Assembly: GCA_937891325.1 (NCBI GenBank)
Contig: CALAFU010000230.1
Span: forward strand, 1-12,621
Length of the DNA: 12,621 bases
Origin: an uncultured Candidatus Melainabacteria bacterium
GTDB taxonomy: Bacteria; Cyanobacteriota; Vampirovibrionia; Gastranaerophilales; Gastranaerophilaceae
Direction of reading: 5' to 3'
Shown here: in pieces, positions 7,628-12,621 of the stretch
How positions within the stretch are numbered: position 1 is the stretch's first letter
Layout: each line of letters starts with the position of its first letter
The notes under the pieces: model-generated
The model's input: the letters and a program-made list of their open reading frames with translations, nothing else
What the model was told of the DNA's origin: nothing
Database searches by the model: none
Translations under genes and position numbers: made by a program

Positions 7628-8659
7628 ATGAAGTTAGGAATTCCTAGAGGTTTATCATTTTACAGTATGTATCCATTTTTGTATGGATTCTTTAGTGCTA
7701 TTGGCATTGAGGTAATTTTGTCAGACAAAACTACAAAGAAAACTCTTTCAAAAGGTTCGTCTTTAGTAGTTACGGAAACATGCTTACCTGTAAAAATATT
7801 TGTAGGACAAGTTCTTAACTTGATTGAAAAAGGCGTTGAAAACATCTTCGTTCCTTCAATTCAATCTATCGCACCTAAAATTTATAACTGTTCAAAAATC
7901 AGAGGACTTCCTGATTTAATCAGAAACGTTGTTAAAAAACCTTTCAACATGATTGAACCAACTCTTGATAAATCTCAAAAAGGTCAAGGGTTATACCAAT
8001 TCTTGCTAGAATGTGTTAAACCATTCGGCATCGTTGATATGGAAAGAATTAAAAAAGCCTCAAAAACAGGTTGGAGAGTTTATAACAACTTCCAAGTTAT
8101 GTTAAAATCTGGCATGCCTTACGAAAAAGCTCTTAAAAATGCTATCGCTGGCAAACTTTTAATCGAAAAAGACGAAACAGAATATCCTGTATCAATCGCA
8201 TTGGTTTCACATGCTTACAATATTTATGATGAACGTGCATCTATGAAGGTTATCGACAAACTTAACAAAATGGGCGTTAAAGTTTATACTGCATACCAAT
8301 TAACAGAAGAACAGCTTGAAGAAGGTGTTGCTTCTCTAGGTCAAGAAATTTATTGGGCTAACGAAGCTGAAATGACAGGTTGTGCAGGCTATTACCTAAA
8401 AGATAACAAAATAGACGGCTTAATCACAATTACAGCTTTTGGCTGTGGACCAGATTCGTTAATGCTTGAACGTGTTACAAGAAAATCTAAACAGTTCAAC
8501 AAACCATTGTTAAACCTTACAATTGATGAACACACAGGTGAAGCTGGCTTTATTACACGTCTTGAAGCGTTCGTTGATATGCTTTATCGTAAAAAACGTA
8601 TGCAAGGTATCGTTGAAGAAGGCTTCGCCCCTACTTCAAATGTTATGGAATTTATTTAA
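7628..8659 (+). CDS. DUF2229 / HgdB-like protein, acyl-CoA dehydratase activase-related
   Basis: This 343-residue protein resembles the DUF2229 part of 2-hydroxyacyl-CoA dehydratase activase-related proteins, which are usually large fusions or neighbours of a BadF/HgdC ATPase. Family hallmarks are GIPRGLSFYSMYPF at the N-terminus, TETCLPVKIFVGQV (C52), PSIQS...YNCSKIRGLPDLI (C88), TGCAGYY (C252) and TAFGCGPDS (C273). These cysteines are the expected ligands of an iron-sulfur cluster. No ATPase P-loop or activase domain is present and no neighbouring gene supplies one, so it is a stand-alone version. Its substrate and partner are unknown; a cytoplasmic, oxygen-sensitive redox role is inferred from the family. 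It has an AGAAGG ribosome binding site 5 bases before the ATG, and is followed by a dispersed repeat and a strong terminator. Confidence 0.82.
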   Translation: MKLGIPRGLSFYSMYPFLYGFFSAIGIEVILSDKTTKKTLSKGSSLVVTETCLPVKIFVGQVLNLIEKGVENIFVPSIQSIAPKIYNCSKIRGLPDLIRNVVKKPFNMIEPTLDKSQKGQGLYQFLLECVKPFGIVDMERIKKASKTGWRVYNNFQVMLKSGMPYEKALKNAIAGKLLIEKDETEYPVSIALVSHAYNIYDERASMKVIDKLNKMGVKVYTAYQLTEEQLEEGVASLGQEIYWANEAEMTGCAGYYLKDNKIDGLITITAFGCGPDSLMLERVTRKSKQFNKPLLNLTIDEHTGEAGFITRLEAFVDMLYRKKRMQGIVEEGFAPTSNVMEFI

Positions 8660-8699
8660 TTCAAAACTATAAGTCCATAAGCAATAATGGTTAAACTCA

Positions 8700-8828
8700 T
8701 GTCACCCTGAATTTTTTGACAAAGCGAACAAGCGAAATTTTGAGCTTAGTGAGCCTGTCCCCCGTGTGGCAGGGTCGCATAGTTACTTTGGAATAATATT
8801 GCGATTCTGAAACAAGTTCAGAATGACA
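8700..8828 (+). repeat. Dispersed short repeat, copy 1 (TGTCACCCTGAA ... TTCAGAATGACA)
   Basis: A 129-base element is bounded by imperfect terminal inverted repeats, TGTCACCCTGAA at 8700-8711 and TTCAGAATGACA at 8817-8828. The right end folds into its own hairpin (ATTCTGAA - CAAG - TTCAGAAT). A second, shorter copy with matching ends lies at 9582-9645 in the opposite orientation. It is noncoding and lies between a stop codon and a terminator. Confidence 0.7.
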
Positions 8829-8830
8829 CA

Positions 8831-8863
8831 CCAGAGGCGCGAGCGGAACGCTCGCGCCTCTGG
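8831..8863 (+). terminator. GC-rich intrinsic terminator after the DUF2229 gene
   Basis: A perfect 15-base stem (8831-8845 with 8849-8863) has a GAA loop and is followed on the + strand by TTTATTATTTTG. The arm contains GAGGCGCGAGCG, strikingly GC-rich for this region. It ends the + strand transcript and may also stop minus-strand read-through from the prepilin gene. Confidence 0.85.
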
Positions 8864-8880
8864 TTTATTATTTTGTATTT

Positions 8881-9789
8881 TTACTTACAAGATGTATTGG
8901 TAGTCCAATTCAGCACTTTGCCATTGGGGCATTTGCCTGTTCTGTCAGCCTTCAAATAATCCATATTTCCTGTATCTATAACCCAACCTGTGCAATAAGT
9001 TCCACTACTAAAACAAAGTTTATCTATTGCACTACTATTTCTGCCAGCTGGAACTACTTCATTATTTTCTATCAAAAACCTGAAAATATCCTTTCCATTA
9101 ATATTAGCGCCTTTAGTACCATCTATATCAACATCTAATGAATTCTTCATAAACATTAATGCCGCACCATCTGCAAGTAAAACTCTTATATATCCATATC
9201 CGCTACGGCAAGTATTATCATAAGTACCACCATCTAAACTTTTATAATTACAGGGGAAACAACTTGTTTCAAGAGTTCCACAATTTTTAGAGATTTTCAT
9301 AAATTCAATCAATCTCTCACTAAAACGTTTTATCTTTTCTTCATCAGTGGTGTCATTTATAAACCATTCGTCAAATGGTCCATATACGGATTGAGCACGA
9401 CCGAATGCATCTTCAAGGTTAGAATATAATTTTTGTAGTTTAGCAACTTTTTCTTTGTCTGCAGTTGAAGAATTCAAGTTAGGAATAGTTAACGCTGCAA
9501 CCACGCCAATAATACCCATTACGATTAGGGTTTCTGCAAGTGTGAAGGCTAGGGCTTTACGGAATGTTAAATATAATTCATTGTCATGCTGAACTTGTTT
9601 CAGCATCTCATGTTCTTGAGACCCTGAACTAAATTCAGGGTGACATAAAGTTTTATTTGTCATCACATGACAATAATCTTTTATCCTGCGCAACAAAAAC
9701 ATTAAATTAGACTTCAAGTTATTAAGCCTAAAAGTCGCGTTATTACTAGCGTTCACCCCCCCCGCAATATTGAAGGGCTTTATTTTCAA
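8881..9789 (-). CDS. Type IV pilin-like / type II secretion pseudopilin (prepilin), leader interrupted by an insertion
   Basis: The functional core is a class III prepilin: cleavage between A81 and F82 in KALA|FTLAETLIVMGIIGVVAALTIPN, with the conserved Glu at +5, then a ~20-residue hydrophobic helix and a globular domain of ~190 residues. That domain has eight cysteines (for example CGTLETSCFPC and a CTGWVIDTGNMDYLK...GKCPNG tail ending in SCK). Such proteins are processed by prepilin peptidase and assembled into pili or pseudopili. As an open frame it begins at a TTG (9789) with no ribosome binding site at proper distance, giving an abnormal 81-residue leader. The best start, ATG at 9802 with TAAGGAG 7 bases upstream, is one base out of frame. 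The leader region 9551-9782 looks like an insertion; without it the 9802 ATG gives an 11-residue leader (MAECIENKALA) and a ~232-residue protein. The gene may be off, phase-variable or expressed from an internal start. Confidence 0.75.
   Translation of the reverse strand: MKIKPFNIAGGVNASNNATFRLNNLKSNLMFLLRRIKDYCHVMTNKTLCHPEFSSGSQEHEMLKQVQHDNELYLTFRKALAFTLAETLIVMGIIGVVAALTIPNLNSSTADKEKVAKLQKLYSNLEDAFGRAQSVYGPFDEWFINDTTDEEKIKRFSERLIEFMKISKNCGTLETSCFPCNYKSLDGGTYDNTCRSGYGYIRVLLADGAALMFMKNSLDVDIDGTKGANINGKDIFRFLIENNEVVPAGRNSSAIDKLCFSSGTYCTGWVIDTGNMDYLKADRTGKCPNGKVLNWTTNTSCK
9551..9782 (-). mobile_element. 223-base insertion in the prepilin leader, bounded by a 9-base direct repeat
   Basis: AGGGCTTTA on the + strand (TAAAGCCCT on the gene strand) occurs at 9551-9559 and 9774-9782, as expected of a target-site duplication. 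Both copies encode Lys-Ala-Leu in the prepilin reading frame. One copy plus the 214 bases between them (223 in all, 74 codons plus 1 base) shifts the frame. The insert holds an eight-G run, a short palindrome (9657-9673) and one copy of the dispersed repeat. I see no terminal inverted repeats immediately inside the duplication, so it is not a classical MITE. Confidence 0.6.
9582..9645 (-). repeat. Dispersed short repeat, copy 2, translated as part of the prepilin leader
   Basis: This 64-base element has ends TGTCATGCTGAA (9582-9593) and TTCAGGGTGACA (9634-9645), matching the ends of the 8700-8828 copy but on the opposite strand. It folds as two adjacent small hairpins (TGCTGAA/TTCAGCA and ACCCTGAA/TTCAGGGT). 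In the open frame it encodes CHPEFSSGSQEHEMLKQVQHD. It lies inside the insertion at 9551-9782. Confidence 0.72.
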
Positions 9790-9802
9790 TACATTCAGCC
9801 AT
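9746..9802 (-). other. Short open frame from the strong prepilin start, ending just after an eight-G run
   Basis: The ATG at 9802 has the only good ribosome binding site here (TAAGGAG, 9810-9816, 7 bases away) and is preceded by the promoter. It reads 18 codons, MAECIENKALQYCGGGER, through the G run (9756-9763) to a TAG. Seven or ten G would instead carry this frame straight into the prepilin frame. It is probably the disconnected true start of the prepilin rather than a separate peptide gene. Confidence 0.6.
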
Positions 9803-9825
9803 ATTGTTTCTCCTTATTTTTATTC

Positions 9826-9854
9826 AGTATAAACTATTTTTTTACGTTTTTCAA
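9826..9854 (-). promoter_or_regulatory. Sigma70 promoter of the prepilin gene
   Basis: On the minus strand TTGAAA (9849-9854) and TATACT (9826-9831) are separated by exactly 17 bases. Transcription would start near 9819, a short leader of about 17 bases before the ATG at 9802. This is among the best promoters in the window. Confidence 0.75.
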
Positions 9855-9881
9855 GTGGGGGAGAAAATTTTATTTGTTATT

Positions 9882-9917
9882 GAAAAAACAGAGGCGCGAG
9901 CGAAACGCTCGCGCCTC
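9882..9917 (-). terminator. GC-rich intrinsic terminator after the WecA-like gene
   Basis: A perfect 12-base stem (9891-9902 with 9906-9917) closes on a three-base loop and is followed on the minus strand by TGTTTTTT. It lies 28 bases beyond the WecA-like stop codon. The arm GAGGCGCGAGCG is identical to the terminator at 8831-8863. Confidence 0.88.
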
Positions 9918-9945
9918 ATATACTTTTATTAAAATTCAAAATCAA

Positions 9946-11055
9946 CTATTGTTGTTCTTCGTTTTTATGTTGCTCTGCTTCAATAATTTGTTCTGGATTG
10001 ATGTTCTTTTTTCTTGTAATAGCAATCAAACTCAAGCCAAACATAATCAACAACAACACCAACATATAAATTAAGTAGTGACCAATTGAGCCAACCAAAG
10101 CTGTTGCGATTGCACCACCAACGATTGCAACGAAAGTAATTGTCACAACTGTTTTATTTTGAGATAAACCTGCTTTTAACAATTTGTGGTGAATGTGTTC
10201 TGCATCAGCAACAAATGGAGAGTGACCTTTCATAATTCTACGCAAAGTAGAGAAGGTGATATCAATAATAGGAACTGCCAAAACTACAAATGGTAATAAA
10301 ATTGCCAGAGTTGCAGTTTTCATAACTCCTGTGATTGACAAACTTGCTAACAAAAATCCTGAGAACAATGAACCTGAGTCACCCATAAAGATTTTTGCAG
10401 GGTTAAAATTATAAGCCAAAAACGCCAACATTGAACCTGATAAAATAAACGCAATCAACGCACTAATTGAATTTGAAGGTGTCATTGAAACAGCTACAAT
10501 TGCCAAAGTAATTGAGTTTACGGTAATTACAGAACCTGCCAAACCGTCTACACCGTCGATAAAGTTTACTGCATTACAAATACCTACAATCCATAACAAT
10601 GTAATTGGGTATGATAACCACCAAGCAAGGTGAACAACTTCGCCCATTTGGAACGGATTGAAGATTGTATCAATTTTTACGCCCAACAAATAAACTACTG
10701 TTACGATTGCAACTTGCAAAAATAGTTTAAATTTAGCATTTAAATTATAAACGTCATCAACCAAACCTAACAAAAACATTAAAGAACCACCCAACAGAAT
10801 ACCTGAAAGCAAACTTCCGTAAGGATAGTAGCTCAAAAACACCAATAACAAGAAGGTTAGCATTGTGCTCGTAAAAATAGCAACACCACCAAGTCTTGAA
10901 ACAGGTATTTTGTGGATTTTACGTTCGTTTGGAAGGTCAACTAAGCCTTCTTTTTTTGAATATGCAATTACTATTGGAACAATGAATATACCTAAAATTA
11001 AAGATATAAGTGCTCCGATAATATGTACTTGTGCTTGTCCTAATGTAGTAAGAAT
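9946..11055 (-). CDS. WecA/TagO-like undecaprenyl-phosphate GlcNAc-1-phosphate transferase (MraY superfamily), probable ATT start
   Basis: This is a polytopic membrane enzyme of the glycosyltransferase-4 (MraY/WecA) group. It moves a sugar-1-phosphate from a UDP-sugar to undecaprenyl phosphate, the first step of many cell-surface glycans. With the ATT start it has 369 residues and ~10-11 membrane segments. Motifs in order: GLVDLPNERKIHKIPVSRLGG (37-57), LGLVDD (D100, D101), NFIDGVDGLAG (D167, D170), FMGDSGSLFSG (D226) and ADAEHIHHKLL (H287-I-H289-H290). The His-x-His-His motif favours WecA/TagO over MraY. The first in-frame ATG (10863) would cut off the first membrane segment and the GLVDLP...RLGG motif. 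Upstream to the in-frame stop there is no ATG, GTG or TTG, but ATT at 11053-11055 lies 8 bases after AGGAG. It follows glyA by 18 bases and ends at a strong terminator. Confidence 0.85.
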   Translation of the reverse strand: MLTTLGQAQVHIIGALISLILGIFIVPIVIAYSKKEGLVDLPNERKIHKIPVSRLGGVAIFTSTMLTFLLLVFLSYYPYGSLLSGILLGGSLMFLLGLVDDVYNLNAKFKLFLQVAIVTVVYLLGVKIDTIFNPFQMGEVVHLAWWLSYPITLLWIVGICNAVNFIDGVDGLAGSVITVNSITLAIVAVSMTPSNSISALIAFILSGSMLAFLAYNFNPAKIFMGDSGSLFSGFLLASLSITGVMKTATLAILLPFVVLAVPIIDITFSTLRRIMKGHSPFVADAEHIHHKLLKAGLSQNKTVVTITFVAIVGGAIATALVGSIGHYLIYMLVLLLIMFGLSLIAITRKKNINPEQIIEAEQHKNEEQQ

Positions 11056-11063
11056 TGTCCTAT

Positions 11064-11068
11064 CTCCT
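11064..11068 (-). promoter_or_regulatory. Ribosome binding site that places the WecA-like start at ATT
   Basis: AGGAG on the minus strand lies just past the glyA stop and 8 bases before ATT (11053-11055), the ideal distance. The first in-frame ATG is 192 bases further on, with no comparable site before it. This spacing is the main support for the ATT start. Confidence 0.6.
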
Positions 11069-11073
11069 ATTTA

Positions 11074-12312
11074 TTATTTGTATAATGGGTACTTTTGACA
11101 AAGTTTCAAAGAACGTTCTTTCAAGTTCTTTAACGCATTTTCATCGTCAGAATTTTTAATTGCTTCTGCGATAATTTTTGCAACCTCTGTCATATCTTCT
11201 TCTTTAAAGCCTCTTGTTGTAACAGCAGCAGAACCAAGTCTGATACCGCTTGTAACAAATGGGCTTTGAGGATCGTTTGGAACTGTATTTTTATTAGCAG
11301 TAATTCCAACAACTTCAAGAACATTTGCCATGTCTTTACCTGTTTTACCTTTACGTCTTAAATCTAAAGTCATCAAGTGATTTTCTGTCATACCGCCTAC
11401 AATATCCATGCCTTCATCAATCAAACTTTGAGCCAAAGCCTTTGCATTCTTAACGATTTGTTCTGCATAAGCCTTAAATTCAGGTTTTGATGCTTCTAAC
11501 AACGCAATAGCTTTACCAGCAATAATATGTTCCAAAGGTCCGCCTTGAGTTCCTGGGAATACAGCTTTATCAATACCTAAAGCATGTTCTTGTTTACACA
11601 TGATAATTCCGCCTCTTGGACCTCTTAAAGTTTTGTGAGTTGTTGTTGTAACAAAATCAGCATAAGGTACAGGTGATGGATGAACTCCGCCTGCAACAAG
11701 CCCCGCAATGTGTGCAATATCAACCATCAAATATGCACCGACTTCATCAGCAATTTCTCTAAATCGTTTGAAATCAATAACTTTTGAGTAGTTGCTTGCG
11801 CCAGCAATAATCATTTTTGGCTTATGTTCTTTTGCTAATTTTTCAACGTTATCATAATCAATAACACCTTCGTCATTAACACCATAGCTTACGATATTAA
11901 AGTACATGCCTGAAAAGTTTACAGGTGAACCATGTGAAAGGTGCCCACCATTTGATAAGTCCATACCCATTACAGTATCGCCAACTTTTAGGGCATATAA
12001 AAATACTGCCATATTAGCTTGAGCGCCACTATGAGGTTGAACGTTTGCATGGTCTGCGCCAAACAATTCGCATGCTCTTTTTTGTGCTAATTCTTCAATA
12101 ACGTCGATATTGTCACAACCGTTATAAAATCTTTTGTGAGGTTTGCCCTCTGCATATTTATTTGTTAAAACTGTTCCACAAGCTGCCATTACTGCTTTTG
12201 AAGTAAAGTTTTCACTTGCAATAAGCTCAATTGTATTTTGTTGTCTTGAAAGCTCTTTTTCTACTAGCTCAGCCACTTGAGGGTCTGTTTCTCTTATAAT
12301 ATCCAATTCCAT
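11074..12312 (-). CDS. glyA: Serine hydroxymethyltransferase
   Basis: This cytoplasmic PLP enzyme interconverts serine plus tetrahydrofolate and glycine plus 5,10-methylenetetrahydrofolate, the main source of one-carbon units. Length is ~412 residues, normal for the family. Clear landmarks are the N-terminal IELIASENFTSKAV, the NKYAEGKPHKRFYNGCD segment, NVQPHSGAQAN (cofactor binding), VDIAHIAGLVAGGVHP, and TTTTHKTLRGPRGG with the PLP lysine (K230 counting from the upstream ATG at 12321). I prefer the ATG at 12312: AAGGAG (12324-12329) is 11 bases from it but only 2 bases from the ATG at 12321, too close to be used well. The longer form would add Met-Tyr-Arg. It has its own promoter and is probably transcribed together with the WecA-like gene downstream. 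Confidence 0.96.
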   Translation of the reverse strand: MELDIIRETDPQVAELVEKELSRQQNTIELIASENFTSKAVMAACGTVLTNKYAEGKPHKRFYNGCDNIDVIEELAQKRACELFGADHANVQPHSGAQANMAVFLYALKVGDTVMGMDLSNGGHLSHGSPVNFSGMYFNIVSYGVNDEGVIDYDNVEKLAKEHKPKMIIAGASNYSKVIDFKRFREIADEVGAYLMVDIAHIAGLVAGGVHPSPVPYADFVTTTTHKTLRGPRGGIIMCKQEHALGIDKAVFPGTQGGPLEHIIAGKAIALLEASKPEFKAYAEQIVKNAKALAQSLIDEGMDIVGGMTENHLMTLDLRRKGKTGKDMANVLEVVGITANKNTVPNDPQSPFVTSGIRLGSAAVTTRGFKEEDMTEVAKIIAEAIKNSDDENALKNLKERSLKLCQKYPLYK

Positions 12313-12340
12313 TCTATACATATCTCCTTAATCTTGTTTA

Positions 12341-12369
12341 ATTATACGAGAAAAATATGTATCTAGCAA
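12341..12369 (-). promoter_or_regulatory. glyA: Sigma70 promoter of glyA
   Basis: On the minus strand TTGCTA (12364-12369) and a perfect TATAAT (12341-12346) are spaced by 17 bases. Transcription would start near 12335, leaving about 22 bases of leader, too short for a riboswitch. Confidence 0.8.
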
Positions 12370-12375
12370 GTTATT

Positions 12376-12416
12376 TACAAAAAAATGGCGACGCTTGCAC
12401 GCAAGCGTCGCCATTT
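12376..12416 (-). terminator. Intrinsic terminator after the LysM-domain gene
   Basis: A perfect 15-base stem (12383-12397 with 12402-12416, loop CACG) with a GC-rich middle is followed on the minus strand by a T run ending TTTG. It separates the LysM-domain gene from glyA. On the + strand it is also followed by AATTTTT. Confidence 0.85.
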
Positions 12417-12439
12417 AATTTTTATAATTCTTGTGCATT

Positions 12440-12621
12440 TTAATTAAGTGGAATTCTTAATTTTTGACCAATTGAAAGAGCATTAGGATTTTTCATACCG
12501 TTTGCCGCTTTAATTGCTTGTTCACGTTTCATAGAATATGAACCGTAGAATCTGATAATAATGCTTTCTAAAGTATCACCACTTTGAACTGTATAAATTT
12601 CATCTTGTCTAGGTGCAGTTG
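12440..12621 (-). CDS. LysM-domain protein, C-terminal part (5' end outside the window)
   Basis: Only the last 59 complete codons are visible; the gene runs off the window. They encode a near-complete LysM domain: EIYTVQSGDTLESIIIRFYG, then QAIKAANGMKNPNALSIGQKLRIP, ending PLN and TAA. LysM domains bind the N-acetylglucosamine backbone of peptidoglycan and related glycans, so this is probably a secreted or envelope protein. The domain closes the protein only two residues before the stop. The rest of the protein, and so its activity, cannot be seen. The codon use matches the neighbours. A terminator lies 24 bases downstream. Confidence 0.87.
   Translation of the reverse strand, partial: TAPRQDEIYTVQSGDTLESIIIRFYGSYSMKREQAIKAANGMKNPNALSIGQKLRIPLN

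Noticed and set aside
8660..8880. CRISPR array, tRNA or small RNA gene in the intergenic region
   Set aside because: There are no regularly spaced repeats and no cloverleaf; the content is explained by the dispersed repeat and a terminator.
9551..9782. Classical MITE with terminal inverted repeats
   Set aside because: The bases just inside the 9-base direct repeats (TCAATATTGCGG at one end, CGGAATGTTAAA at the other, each read inward) do not match as inverted repeats. Only the nested 9582-9645 element has them.
9787..9789. TTG at 9789 as the normal prepilin start
   Set aside because: The only ribosome binding site is 20 bases away, the leader would be 81 residues, and a far better ATG lies at 9802 in another frame. 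Kept only as the formal limit of the open frame.
10861..10863. ATG at 10863 as start of the WecA-like gene
   Set aside because: It removes the conserved GLVDLPNERKIHKIP...RLGG motif and the first membrane segment, which are intact upstream in the same frame, and has no good ribosome binding site.
10865..11098. 77-codon + strand open frame upstream of the WecA-like gene
   Set aside because: It is the complement of the WecA-like N-terminal coding region and the end of glyA; the opposite strand carries conserved motifs.
12313..12340. Glycine or other riboswitch ahead of glyA
   Set aside because: The predicted leader between the promoter and the start is only about 22 bases, too short for any known riboswitch fold.

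Overview
The window is AT-rich bacterial DNA with the standard genetic code, clear Shine-Dalgarno sites and sigma70-like promoters. I infer a gut member of the Gastranaerophilales/Vampirovibrionia ('Melainabacteria', the non-photosynthetic sister group of Cyanobacteria). The reasons are a Cys-rich S-layer-homology envelope protein, a prepilin with an FTLAE...MGIIGVVAALTIPN start and a GNMDYLK...C tail, a short dispersed repeat whose translation contains MLKQVQHDN, and GC-rich hairpin terminators in an AT-rich background. This placement rests on recognition, not on a search.

Region 1 (1-5458, + strand) is a tightly packed run of six genes: a DEDDh 3'-5' exonuclease, an organophosphate-antiporter-type MFS transporter, guanylate kinase (gmk), a Nif3-family metal protein, a small secreted protein of unknown function, and a MATE efflux transporter. 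Gaps are 2-13 bases or the genes overlap, so this is very likely one operon with translational coupling. It ends in a perfect hairpin that covers the MATE stop codon.

Region 2 (5502-8880) has a large secreted SLH-domain protein on the minus strand. Divergent from it is a stand-alone DUF2229/HgdB-like iron-sulfur protein related to acyl-CoA dehydratase activases, with plausible promoters for both in the shared 215-base gap. The second gene is followed by a 129-base dispersed repeat and a strong GC-rich terminator.

Region 3 (8881-9945, minus strand) holds a type IV-pilin-like gene with an excellent promoter and ribosome binding site. The ATG that this ribosome binding site serves is out of frame with the pilin. 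A 223-base insertion bounded by a 9-base direct repeat sits exactly between the start of the leader peptide and the pilin cleavage site. Removing it on paper gives a normal 11-residue leader in frame. The insert also holds a run of eight G; changing that run to seven would put the good start in frame with the pilin through the insert.

Region 4 (9946-12621, minus strand) holds the 3' end of a LysM-domain protein with its own terminator, then glyA (serine hydroxymethyltransferase) with its own promoter. Directly behind glyA is a WecA/TagO-type undecaprenyl-phosphate sugar-phosphate transferase. Its conserved N-terminus is present, but no ATG, GTG or TTG lies in that stretch. A strong ribosome binding site sits 8 bases before an in-frame ATT, so a rare AUU start is likely.
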